A stretch of 64,000 nt of DNA, from assembly GCA_028583405.1 (NCBI GenBank), contig JAPTMU010000106.1, forward strand, positions 248,001 to 312,000, given 5' to 3'. The position numbers and the translations under genes are program-made. The first letter of the stretch is position 1, and each line of letters begins with the position of its first letter. The notes below the pieces were generated by a model that searched no databases, was not told where the DNA came from, and saw only the letters and a program-made list of their open reading frames with translations. Positions 33,900-46,008 of this stretch are shown piece after piece. This stretch comes from Pogonophryne albipinna (taxonomy: Eukaryota; Chordata; Actinopteri; Perciformes; Artedidraconidae).

Positions 33900-35280
33900 A
33901 GGAATATGGACTACACTGAAATGCTCATGTTTATTTAGGACGCTGTGTCAGATGTGCATCTACAATCTTCCATATGGCAACAACATGTAGCAAGGGGAGC
34001 TATTGTGCGCAGCCTGCGTGCATCCAGTGAGCAGACTTATAGAAAGAGCTTTGCTACTGACAGAACAGGTGTCCTTAATGAAATACATTATCATGTCACT
34101 GCCATTTATGAAACATGTCAAATCAGGCAGAAACACCTCGATGACACCTGATGGCATTCTGGTTTCATCATCTGTCTCTGCAGGAACACGTTTAACCCAT
34201 CTCCTCTTGCCATTATACGCCTATTCAATAAGAAAAAGCACTGTTGATTTCTTTATTTGCATTCCAGGAGTAATGGTAGCATATATTGAAGGCGCAGGTC
34301 ACTCGGGGGATCTAGTTTTGCCCGTTCAGATAAAAACATAATTTATGCAGTTTACAATGTGCAAGGAAGTGTGCAAAGACTAAACACAGTCCTTAGCATG
34401 GAGGAGGATGAAACATGTCCAATGAAATCAGTGATTATAAAAGCCCATTGCTCCATAGTTCCGCTCCACTGCCTCTGAATGGCTCTGATTGCTTCTCGTG
34501 CCGCACGTAAAGTGGAGCTAGACTTCATAAACACTCAAAGCACAACAGTCACTAACAAAATTATTTTTTAATGGTTCTGAATAATACATTGATTTCAGAT
34601 AATACATGGTGTTTTGATTGATTGCTACAAATTATAATGTAAAAGACAAAAAGAAAGTGCATTATGTTGCAGAGCTGTGTTGTGAAAATGGGGAGAGGGC
34701 AATAATAATCTCCTGGGTGTTATAAAAACAAGCTATAACAGGAAGACCTGGCTCAGACCTAGCCTTGGCGCCGAACTAGATAACAAAATCTAGTATGGAT
34801 TTAAAAAAAAAAAATTGTATTCAGTGATCTGTTAGTAATTTTATAAGTTAATCAATTAATCATCAATAAAATGTCCAAAATTACTGTAAAATGTCCATTT
34901 CAGTTTCTCATAGGTGATGTCTTTAAATGTGTTGTCAGTCCAAAACCCAAAGATATTAAGGATTTTGAATGAAAAAGAGCAAACCTACAGTATGAGGCTG
35001 ATCACCACGTTTTCTGCATAAAAAGTGTCTCACACTTATTTGATTATTAAAAGAGCTGGTGGTTTATTTCTCTGTCAATCGACAATTTCTCATCTTATTT
35101 AATAAGCTCTGAAACAGTCAGTGACCTTGGTTTGATGTTTCTACCTCTTGGTTAAGATGAGTAATGTCAGTATTTTTCACACATTGAGCTGTGAAAAGGG
35201 TTTTGTTGGATTCAACAAAACTGTGTTGGCAGCATCAGTAAAAAACCGTGTGACAAACCTTTAATTAATACTTAACAAAA
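33900..35280. other. Intergenic stretch between adgrl1 5' end and the first nxnl1 copy
   Basis: AT-rich sequence. I see no gene, RNA or named repeat family in it. Confidence 0.45.
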
Positions 35281-35313
35281 CCCCCAATCTTGTATTTTTG
35301 TTCTTGGTCTCCA

Positions 35314-37660
35314 TCACCATGGTGAACCTCCTCCATCCTTACCATTCACATCCTCTTCTCCACCTCCACCCCACCCTCTGTCAAGGTGCTTTTTCTTGCT
35401 TTTCTTCTTCTCATCCTCCACCCTGTACTTCAGTCTCCTCATGGGGTCACTCCAGCTGCACATGGACTTCACTTCAAAGTCCTCGTTGATCAGGAAGTTC
35501 CTGTCGATGATCTCCGCCGCCTCCTGCCAGTTGCGGTAGCAGTCTGGTCCGAGGCAGAGAATCTCCTCCGCTGCGTTGGGGATGAGGATGGAGCAGTCGG
35601 GGCGCAGCACCACCACAGTGGGCAGCTCCTCCACATTAAACATGGCCTGCAGCTCTCTGTGGACACACACACATTGGCATACATATAATTTATACAGCAA
35701 GGCATATTTACATTACAATCATTTACCAGCAGGTTGTGCACACAACCAAGTGGCCAAACCCACGACCTCCTGTAGGGGTCCTCGTAGGCCAGGAACAGGC
35801 ACCTCTTGGGCAGCTCTTTCAGGAAGCTTTCTTGCTCTTCCTCCGTCTGGTCCAAACTGAAAAGAAAAGGAACAATGGAAAATAAGGAGGGGCACGTTGA
35901 GAGTTTGGGATAAAGAGATTCCAGGTCAGGACACATATCCAAATGTTTAGACTTATGAGGACATTCGGTTCTCACAAAAATAGGAATATATCCTTATTGT
36001 TTCAAAGGGACGAAACAGGAATATATATATGTACAATGTTAACCAAACATGAATGCAGGTGCATATTTGTACACGGAACCTGCAAACAGAAAATGTTCAT
36101 ATTGAATTTGGGTAACGGGCATGGAGTGACCAAGTAACTGTCTTTTCTTTAGCTAGAGCCTTTTCTTATCAAGCTCCACATTTGTGGAATCAGCTTCCAG
36201 TTTCTGTTCGGGCGGCAGACACCCTATCCGTTTTTAAGATTGCGCTTAAGACCTTCCTTTTTGATAAAGCTTATAGTTAGGGCTGATTAGATTCAGCCCC
36301 TAGTTTTGCTGATATAGGCTTAGTTTGTCGGGGGACATCTTACTTCTTCCTTCTCTCTGTCTATACCTGTGTACTCTCATGTTCCGATTAACCCAGCTTC
36401 CCCACATTTCTTTCTTTTTGGTGTCTATATACGCTGGGATCCGGAGTCATGGATGATCCTGCGGTCCTGGATCACGAGCCCTGGATCTTGAGTCGTGGCT
36501 GTGGTCCTGGATCATAGGTCCTGGATGGATATCCTCGTGGATTCATCTTCCTATTATACACACATGCATTTCCAAACATTTGGACTACCTATGTTGCAAA
36601 TGTATTATCTTTTCAATTTACACACGTCTGTCCGTCTTGGGAGAGGGATCCCTCCTCTGTTGCTCTCCCTGAGGTTTCTCCCATTTTTCCCTTTAAACTG
36701 TGGGTTTTCTCCGGAAGTTTTTCCTTGTACGATGTGAGGGTCTAAGGACAGAGGGTGTCATATTGTCATACTGATATTTTGTACAAACTGTGAAGTCCAC
36801 TGAGACAAATGTAACATTTGTGATATTGGGCTATATAAATAAACATTGATTGATTGATTGATTTTATGTCACATGTATGTCTCAAGTCTTTGCACTGAAG
36901 TCTTCAAGTCAAGACTAACTAGTCCAAAGTCTTAACCAGATGTTTCGCCTCTTTTGCATACTGCTTTAGTTTTTTATTTGTTCATTATGTAGTTTTTGTA
37001 TATGTAAAACAGATATGTTTGGTATAATTTTCAGCCAAATGCCGCTCAGTAACGTGACATCAGTTTGTGGTTCTGTCCCGCATCTTGATTGATTGCTGTC
37101 GAAATTAAGTGTCAACTTGCTGGGAATGCATAGCAGTAATGTTAGTTGATTCAAGAAATTAAGTGAAAGCAATTATTTCGGGGTACACTTTTTAAATAAC
37201 TTGTTTCAATCCATATGGGGGAAGGTTTTAATTCGAAAAGCTCAAGTCCAAGTGTAGTAACGTGTCATTAGTGTTTAAGCCAATTTGATCAAATCCAAGT
37301 CACGTGACTCGAGTCGACACCTAAGGGCTGTTGTTGAGCAGCTGATTAGGTTTAGGTGTCGGGGAATAAACGTGGTCCATTGCAAGTCTAATGCAAGTTT
37401 GAAGTGTCTCCGTGTGTGTTATACCTTATGTACACGAGAACAAGCTGAGCAGCTCGGTCGACATAGAATTCATCCGTCAACCGTTTGAAGAAGTTGCTGA
37501 TCGTGGGAGTAAACTGCTGGCATCTCTCACATGCTGCAGACGCAAAGAAGAGCATCAGGATGCGGTTCTGCAGGCGCATGACGATCTCTCTCTCTGTGTC
37601 CAGCTCATCCTGCTCCTTGTTGTTCTTCAACAGCACCCGGTCAACAAACAGGTCCACCAT
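35314..37660 (-). CDS. nxnl1: Nucleoredoxin-like protein 1, copy A (three coding exons)
   Basis: Coding exons on minus: 37660-37425 (236 nt), 35856-35767 (90 nt), 35656-35314 (343 nt), giving 222 residues; human NXNL1 has 212. The product is a thioredoxin-like protein of photoreceptors; in mammals the gene also yields the cone-survival factor RdCVF by intron retention (family knowledge). Visible features: ATG with MVDLFVDRVLLKNN, the CxxC redox site in SAACERCQQF, FFKRLTDEFYV (near-identical to mammals), cis-Pro segment ELPTVVVLRPD, and NWQEAAEIIDRNF. The C-terminus is Lys-rich, then Gly-rich. Introns are GT/AG, but the second donor is GTCGTG, a weak-looking site. Intron 1 (1.57 kb) contains a LINE tail. 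The neighbour at 41499-42458 is a paralog in the same orientation. Confidence 0.92.
36140..36864 (+). mobile_element. LINE 3' fragment with (GATT)n tail
   Basis: The 5' part still encodes the end of a reverse-transcriptase ORF, RAFSYQAPHLWNQLPVSVRA followed by LKTFLFDKAYS and a stop near 36280. A long 3' UTR ends in GATATTGGGCTATATAAATA and a GATT-repeat tail at 36846-36864, the standard layout of a fish CR1/Rex1-like LINE 3' end. It is inserted in intron 1 of nxnl1 copy A, opposite to the gene. Confidence 0.8.
36870..37325. mobile_element. Degraded non-autonomous element with ACTCGAGTC words
   Basis: It contains GTCTCAAGTCTTTGCACTGA at one end and CCAAGTCACGTGACTCGAGT at the other, the same family as the clearer copy at 63318-63490. 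It lies in nxnl1 copy A intron 1, directly after the LINE tail. Confidence 0.5.
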
Positions 37661-37683
37661 ATTCACAGGAACGAGGACGGAGG
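37661..37683 (-). other. nxnl1: nxnl1 copy A 5' UTR part and splice acceptor
   Basis: CTGTGCTTTCCTTAG immediately right of 37683 is a good acceptor 23 nt before the ATG, so transcription starts in an upstream non-coding exon. Confidence 0.6.
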
Positions 37684-38049
37684 CTAAGGAAAGCACAGGG
37701 GAGATATGTAAAATGTTTTTATACACAATGGATTAACAGTAGAATCATCAGGAAAGCAGAACATAGTATAAAAGATAAAGGGAAAGAAAGAAAACAGATA
37801 GTTGTGAGGGTTATCACAGGCATGCATATCAGTGCCAAACGTGAAGTAAAGCAAAGACTAATAACTATAATCTTCCTTCAACAACAATATATGAAAAAGG
37901 TTTTGCCATTTGCAAAGGCTTATCTTTCATACAGTATGATTTGATAAGTAAGACGTATGTTTCCAGTCAGGCAGAATTACGAACAGCCCGTTAATCATAT
38001 GAGCCCATCTTGCTTGCTGATAAATGGGATAATCCTCACAGTTGCTTAC

Positions 38050-38181
38050 CTCTCGCAAATATTATCTCCCCTTGAGGCCGCAAATCCAAAAAGTAAACAG
38101 CTTTCAATATATTGTGTTTTCTTTCTTTGCAACTCCTCCTGGTGTCGTATGTGAATCTGTTCCCAGCCTGTCAGTTTATAT
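38050..38181 (-). promoter_or_regulatory. nxnl1: Candidate nxnl1 copy A promoter (TATA box) and non-coding exon 1
   Basis: On the minus strand ATATAAA lies at 38175-38181. About 100 nt downstream of the expected start is a strong donor GCGAGAG|GTAAGC (exon end at 38050). This fits with the acceptor at 37683 and gives a 366-nt intron before the ATG exon. Photoreceptor CRX/OTX-type sites were looked for by eye; none is convincing. Confidence 0.5.
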
Positions 38182-38199
38182 CTCGTCCACTCATTGACT

Positions 38200-39770
38200 C
38201 CATCTCCTTCACCTTGACGGCAGTAGCTGCTCACTCCCTCTCCCTTTGTCTCCCCCCTCCCCTGTCTGGGAGGGAGGGATTGAAAGACAAGGTGACAGAG
38301 GCACAAGTGACATGAAAAGCTCACTGTGATTGTGTGTGTGGCAGCAACTGAGCCGGAAAGCATCGAAATTACAGAATGAGAGTCGTGCTTGAAAAAATAA
38401 AAAGGCCTTAATGAGGTGAGAGCCAGTGAGACCTTTATTATCCAGTAACTAATGGAGGAGCAGAACCACAGGGAGAGTGTGGTTGGAGATAGTCTGATTT
38501 CCTCCACAGGGAAATACACAATAAAGCCATGAAGCACAGCAGGGACATCAAAACAGTTTGTGCTAGCAGAATAGAGTGTATTGTTTTTAGAAGTACAATA
38601 CAACTTATACTTAGCAAAAGATATATTATAGCAACATAAAATTAAGCTCGAGAGATATGCCATACATAACAAACAAATGCAAACACAATGCTTTACAAAG
38701 TATTGAATTCCTTTTTTTTACATCAGGCACCAGCACCTAAAATACGCTTTAATGAGGCAAACACTTGTTTTTAGCAGTGTCTCAAATTTGAAATACACCG
38801 TGAACACTAGGCCTACTTACTTGCGGCTGGTTACCAAAATGTACTGTCACCTCAAATCAAACATAGCTGTTGTGCACTTCCTGTAAATGAAAGAAACATT
38901 TGACTAGTTTAAGTGTATTCCAATGTTTACCAGATTAACCAATTGGATTTCCATAGCCTACATTATTAGACATATGGGGATCCCTTGTCTTCAGCCAAGA
39001 TGGCGACCACTTAGGATGAGATCTGTGAAATGTTCCAAAAACTACTTTTTGGTATTTTTGGTTCGATCAAGTATACTATGCTCTATCTTAACAAACTGAC
39101 CCCAGACAAGTGTTTGGAAGGAAATAGAATAATAGATGGTAAACTGTTTTGTTGCACTGTACATATAGTATAGTACGTAGCCTACCCTCTTAGTTTCCAA
39201 CACACAAAATAGACCCCTTTAAAATTAGGTGTCAAAAGATTACTACCGGTACAAAAATGTGTTGATCAACTTATTACCTGAAAACAAATGCAAATTTGAA
39301 TTGGCTTATAAAAAACACTATGACCGAAATCAAATCCCCTCAGATTTCTGTATTATTTCCCTTTAGCCAATATCTGATCTCTTAACCTCAGTGTCCACAA
39401 AACAAAATAAAAAAGTTGCAGGCCCGAGATAGAGTCTTTATCTTCAGGAGAGGTATGCCACCGAGAGTCTGGCTCACAGGGACGCCAGTCCTGTAGAAAC
39501 AGTTCGTGATCAGACAGATTAAACCGTCAAGCAGTGGAAACGAAGTCCTCGTCCAAAACCACACCGAAAGTAGGCTAATTTCCGGCCAGCAGAAGCGTCC
39601 TTTGATGCAGCAGCTGTGCTCACGACGTTAGTTTAGCAGTTAGCACACACACAATCACACAATAACTCCGCCCTTATCACCTGAGATTAGGCAAGAAACA
39701 CGCGTTACAGCTTCCGCTAAAGTATATTGCTCATAACTAAATTATTCAACAGGCTATATCCTCGTTTTTC
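38200..39770. other. Spacer between the two nxnl1 copies, left part
   Basis: Mostly AT-rich sequence. A 208-codon ORF (minus, 38046-38672) runs through the presumed promoter and has no recognisable motif, so I do not call it. Confidence 0.4.
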
Positions 39771-39777
39771 TCACCAT

Positions 39778-40620
39778 GGGTCCTTCTCAGGTCGATTAAA
39801 TGGAATCCTTGCGTCCCTCACTTGCGTCGTTTCCCTGCGTTTAATCCCTCCCACCAGGGAAGCACATTGGAGAGACGCAAGGAAACCACGAGAAGCAGGG
39901 AAATTAGTTTTAAGAGCAATGGGACGTCCTTTCTTCCGGAGCGTCACGTGAAGCGACGTCCGTTTGTGATGACCCCACACAGCTGTTTGTCTGACAGCAG
40001 CCGGCTCAGTCCCCGTTATTTTTCACAAACACCCCCGCCTCTGTTAGTACACATTTACTAACATAAACATTTGTATCATCTGTTGTAGACCCAAATACAT
40101 TAAATAAAATAAGAACTCGTTCTCAAAAAAGATAAACGCCATTCTTAAAATGTATAAACGAAAAAAGCGATCATGAAAATGTTTCCAAAAAATGAATAAA
40201 ACATTTTTTGACCACTTTGTTGTTCAGACATATCACATATTTGTAACAAAATGATACATGAATTGAAACAAAACACAGACTGAGGAGTGACTCTCGTGAG
40301 TTTCATGTATTTTCTTCACTCCGCTGGGAAACTGCTCTCATGTCAAGAAGCATCAGATCAGTGCATGCGCTGCATCGTCCAATCAGTGAGCGATACGCAG
40401 TAAGGGGGCGGGGCGAGTGTCTGAGGATTTCATCGGAGGATGGTCTGGTGATTCCTCGATTATCGCTCCTCCATTATCGCTCCTCGCTCCTCGATCCTCG
40501 GTCCTCCGGCAGAAATAAGAGCCATGGGACGCTACTCAAGATGGCGCAGACAAATCAACTTCCGGTGAGACCGAGGACCGAGGACCGAGGAAATTAAAAT
40601 AATCGAACTGAGAAGGACCC
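39778..40620. mobile_element. 843-bp DNA element with GGGTCCTTCTCA inverted termini (copy 1)
   Basis: It begins GGGTCCTTCTCAGGTCGATT and ends in the inverse (AATCGAACTGAGAAGGACCC). Its whole length matches, in reverse orientation, the copy at 50445-52065, which carries a foldback insert. Shared landmarks include TCCAATCAGTGAGCGATACG, CTCAAGATGGCGCAGACAAA and GCACATTGGAGAGACGCAAG-type sequence. It has no transposase-like ORF and no obvious target duplication. It sits between the two nxnl1 genes. Confidence 0.78.
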
Positions 40621-41498
40621 CCTGTCTCTAACTTCTTGTTCATTTCTCTAGCCTCCCGGATCTCTTTTTTTCTTTCTCCTGCCCTCTTCCTGACCTACGA
40701 CCAATTACCACAGGTGTCACTACAGCAACCAATCAAACAGTGAGGGTGAAACCAAATGCTAAATCAGCGTTTTTTGTGTGGTTTAACCCACTTTCTGCCA
40801 ATTCAGTGTTCTTTAAAATGGTTCGTTTTAATTTACAATGTTAAATTGAATTAGTTTCCTCCAATTTAGGGCTATAAGGATTAATTTCTTTAACCGGGTC
40901 TGTAGCATCCGGATATTCATTGTGCACTTTCCCATACTTCTAATGAGTAGGCTGCTTAGGCTACTTTTTTACACAACCAGCAAACAAGGAACTACATCAT
41001 CATTCATTTTTTAAAGTTCTGTCCCTAGCCACCTGATAAAAGTAAGTCCAATATTCACTTTATTTTAACTTTGCTTTGGAATACAACATTGACTTGGCAG
41101 CCTATGCCCCCTTTGCTGTTCTTTTCTCAATTTCTAAAAACTGCTGCATGGTGCATCTTGAGGTACTTGGCAGAAATTCAATAACAATGTACTTACATTT
41201 GGGATTCCTGGGTTAAATGATATACAGGTAGACATTTATAAAGACCAGGAGGAGGACCATTACTGTGTATATTTATGTTTGAAAACTGGGATTTGCTCTG
41301 ACTGAGAACTCACCCTTTGTGCTAATACATCCTGCAACAAAACAGAGGAGCTGTTTTCAGTGTGCATTTTTAAAGAGTCCTCCTAATGAGCCTGTTAAGA
41401 GGCTGCAGTATCAGTCACCAAAGGATTAATGATTAAGGAGGCTGGACTTGAATGTGCAAGAGAACAAAAGCAAAAGTGTTTTCCTTTGTATTTTCTCT
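40621..41498. other. Region downstream of nxnl1 copy B
   Basis: This includes the presumed 3' UTR of copy B. No recognisable repeat or exon. Confidence 0.4.
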
Positions 41499-42458
41499 TC
41501 ATCTTATTCTCCATATTCCTTTATCTCCATCTTTTCTCTTTCTATCCCAGGCTCCATCTTTCTCCTCCTCTTCGTTTTCATCTTTGCCCTTCACCCATAA
41601 CTTCCACCATCTCTTTTTCCTCTTGTCGTCCTCTGTCTTGTACTTGAGTCTCCTCACAGGGTCAGTGGCACTGCGCATATTTAGGTTGTCGAAATCCTCG
41701 TTGAGCATGAAGCTCCTCTCAATGACCTCCGCTGATTCCTGCCAGTCTCTGAAACAGTCGGTACCGTAACTACAGATGTCCTGCACAGCATTCGGAGAGA
41801 GTACGGAGCCATCAGGGCGAAGGACCACGACTGTTGGTACGCTCTTCACCTTAAACATGGCCTTCAGCTCACTGACAAAGAGAAAAACACACACAGCTAC
41901 CTTAATGCACTTGTATAAGAAATACAAATATTTGACTTTAGAAAACCTACACTTTAACATGTTAAACATACAAATACAGAAACATTGAAACTACAGAGGC
42001 GCTCTTTTCTCTCCACTTACTTCCTGTATGGATCCTCAAAGGCCAAGAACAGAACCTTTTTGTGCAGCTCATTGAGGAATCTCTCCTGCTGCGCCTCAGA
42101 TTTGTCTAAGCTGGAGAGAGGAGATGGAAATGGGAATTACATAAAAGATAAAACAGTGTGAATGGGAGTCCATGCAAACACATGGGGTCATCAAAGAGAC
42201 AGACAGAAGTAAAGATAGAGACCTGATGTAGACAAGTGCAAGCAGTTTGGGGTATTCAATGTACGCTGGATCTTTGAGTCTCTTAAAAAAGTCATTCAGT
42301 ACAGGGAGGAATTCCTGGCAGTTTTCACACTCTGAGGATGCGAAGAATAGCATTAGGATTCTGTTTTCGAGGATCCCGACAATCTCTCGCTCTGTGTTGA
42401 GTTCATCCTGGTCCGTGTTGTTCTCGACCAATACTCGGTTTAGGAACAGGTCCACCAT
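41499..42458 (-). CDS. nxnl1: Nucleoredoxin-like protein 1, copy B (three coding exons)
   Basis: Exons on minus: 42458-42223 (236 nt), 42110-42021 (90 nt), 41871-41499 (373 nt), giving 232 residues. The first two exon lengths and all phases equal those of copy A, so the two are tandem duplicates. Features: MVDLFLNRVLVENNTDQDEL, CxxC in SSECENCQEF, FFKRLKDPAYIEY, SVPTVVVLRPDGSVLSPNA and DWQESAEVIERSF. The tail is Lys/Trp/Glu-rich (KRKKRWWKLWVKGKDEN). Introns are short (112 and 149 bp) with clean GT/AG borders. The acceptor CTACACAG|AAC at 42483 suggests a further non-coding exon. Thioredoxin-like role as for copy A; copies differ most in their C-termini and in intron 1 length. Confidence 0.92.
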
Positions 42459-42482
42459 GATGGAAAAGATGGTGCAGGTGTT

Positions 42483-45400
42483 CTGTGTAGAAGAAACGGT
42501 GACATAAGATTTGAATATTTGGGAATATAAATCATGCTTCGTGCCTGTTTCCATGCCAACTCTATCTGGAAAAAAAAGGTAGTCTAACACTGGAGATCAT
42601 TATTCGATCATCTGAGATTTTCAGTGCAGTCTCAGGAGTAACTAGTGATTTCACAGTGACTTTCAACATCCCACAGAGGAGTGTGAAGCACACCGCTATA
42701 TGTACTGAGAGGAAAAGTAGCAATAGTACTGCAGCAGAAAGATACTTTTTTCCCATACTGTGAAGGCACTAACTAATGCTGCAATGCACACCCCCATACA
42801 TTAAATATTCATGATTTAAGGAGACAAAATAAGAATCAAAGTTTGGAGAAAAAACGCTGTTACATATTCAGAGTTTCACCACGCAGTACTTTGCTTCAGC
42901 AGGACTGTGTGGGTGGATCAGATTTGATCAACTGTGGCAGCAAATGAAGTAAACAAAAATCCACATGTTGATTAAATGTTGCTTGACAAATCAAAGGTTC
43001 CAACTTCCTGTTCTCTCGCATCCATCACTCAGAGGAATGATTAGCCGCTGTTTTGGTGTTTGTTCTGCCCCAACATACTAACTTTATAAAGCTTAACATT
43101 TCTTTATAACACACATATTTAATAAACTTAGAGGCACTATTCTGGCAGGGCCTTTGCTTATCTATTCCCAAGTCTTAAAAACAGGATACAAAAAGATTAT
43201 ATCAGATTTAGAAAATGGATCCTCAGAAATGTTTTCTCCCTTTATTTTCTCACTGAGCTTCTGTTCAGTTTTGGATTATTTGATTGAAGAGCTTTTTTGC
43301 TATACTTAAACAAGGACATATATCTGTGAAAACCACACAGTAGTGCAAAGTAGAGTCAAAAATGAATGAACAACTATTATTAAACATTGTTAAATAAACA
43401 AAAAACAGCTACTGAATTGTGCACATTATGTTAAATGGTCTAGATGTGACCAGTTATTAATGTGATAATAAAATATCTGAACACTAGTACATTTGATCAA
43501 CAGACTGTTTTTGTTTTTTATATCTGTATCCAGGCCTCCCATAATGATAGTGAATGGATTACTCTGAAATCTGTAGCTATTAAAACACTCATCCAAGCAA
43601 AAAGAAGTCCCAAAATGTAATCACTTTTATAATCAATAAGGTAAAAACATGTTGGGTGACTGTCCTCTTGTAGTGGTACAGCTCAGGCCCAAGTGACCTG
43701 TACATACAGTCTATAATCTTACATAGTTTTTGTTTACAAAAGTAATTTATTACACAACAGCTCAGCCAGGATCAGCTGACAAGGATGAATCGGTCATTTA
43801 TGCGATGGTGTTTTCCAAAAGAAGACTTATGGCTCTGAACAAAAATCCTCATAAGAAATACCTTTCATATAAAGAAATAAAGTTCAGACCTAACATCTCA
43901 GAAAGGTGCTTTATCTGCCTCGGCCAGCCTGTATTTCACTGTCCCAGCCGTCGCTGCCGGCTGTGAATTGACAGCGATAACCTCACAAATTAGATTTGGC
44001 TCTCTGGCTCTGAGCTGTGCCAGATCTATTTGAGACCACCACTCTGGACTCAGACTTCCAAGGCTGATGGAGGGGAAATATGTTTGAAATTGAGCAGCAT
44101 CGCACCTCACTTGAGAAGAAAAAGAAAGATTTACTTGAAGACTCTGAAGGGTTGGAGCTTAAATCTAACATTCAGAAAAGTTATTTCATAATAACCCTGT
44201 TCACTTTTTGAAGCTGATCGATCGCCCCTGATACAAACAAGCAACTCTACCTTGTTTTGCTAGTTGCAAATGTAATAGGCCATCGATCTGTGTAGAGTTG
44301 TGTCAGCTGTATGTACCAAGAGTAATTTACCTCACCTTGAAACTCCTCGACTCCTTCAAGGAAAGAAATATATCCAGTTACTTCTCTCTCTCAAGCCATG
44401 CTTTGATTTGTTTTCTTTCTTCCTTTAAATCATGTGAAGTTGGTTATGTTAGCGACACCTTTCACTGCCTCTCTCTGTAATTTCTTTACCGTGCACTCTG
44501 CGGTCTACCGAAGAAGATTACAGAGAGCTGGAGGTGTGTCGTGCTGTAAATCAGGAGCAGAGGTTGTTCCTTTGTGTATGGCTGTGTTTTTGCACTGTGG
44601 GCCTTTAAAACTCCAGCTCAAGTGCAGCAATCGTATTACCTTAAGAGAAGAAGGGAGGGAGCAGAGGAAGGATAAAGTTACAGACAATTGGATTGCTAAG
44701 GGAAGACTGGCGTGTAGGTTAAATGGTGGAAAGAAAACAGATAGGAAGAAAAAAAGAGAATTGAAGCCTTCTAACCTGCTCAAACCTCTCCTTAATTCTT
44801 ACCAACCACTATGTCACGTATTTACCCCCTCAGAGCTTTATAATGATTAGGTCTCATCAAGGTGATTTGACATCCAGGATGTGGAGCTTTAAGGAAAATA
44901 AACTGAGAAAGTCAATAGCTGGTTGGAGTAAGCATCAGCAGGTCCAACTGCAGAACAGTGACTATTGATCAGCAGAGGCACTCGCAGAGAATACCTGGGT
45001 TAATCTCACAGAGAGGTGAGGTAAATATAGAGGTGGGGGGGAGGGAGATCTAATAGGATTAGTCTGAGTCACAGACGAGTGCCACTACTCATGGTTAAGC
45101 TCACACCAACACATGATTAACCTAATTATTCGAACATAGGAGCAAACACACACAACAAGTGCTAAACCTTTTAACCATGATGTTTGGGGCATTGTTGATC
45201 ATGTTCTCAGGACGAAGCGTAATAACTAATCAACACTAAGATGGTTTTTGGGGAAATATTTTCCTAGGCCCATATACCTTTGACCCAGTTTATCAGTTTG
45301 TACTCCCCTCAATGAGCACATGCCTGCAACTTTGGGCTGCTGTGCTCTCAGTGTTTTGTCTCCCTATTCCTGCCTGTTGGCATCAGCTGATAGAGGTGTT

Positions 45401-45514
45401 ATAGTGCTTTGCCTGTTTTATCTTGTTATGCAGCATGTTGATTATTCTTCAGAGCTAGCTACATGGGAATGGGGAAAGATTCTTCAGAATTGGTCGGGCA
45501 CCAGCTGGCCCATA
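42483..45514. other. Intergenic stretch right of nxnl1 copy B
   Basis: About 3 kb. The first few hundred bases likely hold the copy B promoter. I see no gene, RNA or named repeat; ORFs around 44434-44850 have no recognisable motif. Confidence 0.4.
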
Positions 45515-46008
45515 TGTTACGGCCACAGCTTCTACACGGCAGTAGTGGCTCACGCTGAGACCCGCAACATGAAAATAGACGCAACAACCAGTAGACTTAA
45601 CATCGACCATTCACTTTTATTGAGCCGTCTTCTTTCAACAAGCCAATCTAAAATGAAAAAGGTCTGGAGGACTGGCCAAAAAGAACAAAAGGGTGGAGGG
45701 AGCCTGAGCCAGCCACACCATGGGCCGTAGGACCCAGAACTTGCCCCCCTAAAGTCAGGTGTATAACCCAAAGTAATAAATGAAGCCACGAAAACTGGAC
45801 TACCAGGTCCTCCAGGCTAAAAAGAGTCAAGACAAAAGAGACTGTATCGCTCAAGCCTAACTACAAATAGGGGTCTTCAGTCGTGAGTGTCTTCCGGCGT
45901 CAGAAAGAGAGACATCCTTCTCTTTCTTTTATACCCGTGATTATGTGGAGTTGGGAACACCTGGGCAGAGGCGGAGCCAGGGCATACATTAAAAAGACTT
46001 TTCTAACA
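45515..46008 (-). mobile_element. Solo LTR of a retrovirus-like element
   Basis: Read on the minus strand the 494-bp unit begins TGTTAG and ends GTAACA. It has a TATA box (GGGTATAAAAG, about 45937-45947) and downstream an AATAAAAG polyadenylation signal (about 45617-45624), in the order expected for an LTR. Flanks are CCATA and CAATA, a 5-bp target duplication with one mismatch. No internal gag/pol sequence lies next to it, so it is a solo LTR left by recombination. Gypsy-like or ERV origin cannot be told from this. Confidence 0.7.

Noticed and set aside
38046..38672. 208-codon minus-strand ORF
   Set aside because: No recognisable motif; it overlaps a better-supported TATA box and non-coding first exon of nxnl1 copy A.
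45550..45854. Short minus-strand ORFs in the solo LTR as viral genes
   Set aside because: They lie wholly within the LTR and match no gag, pol or env motif.
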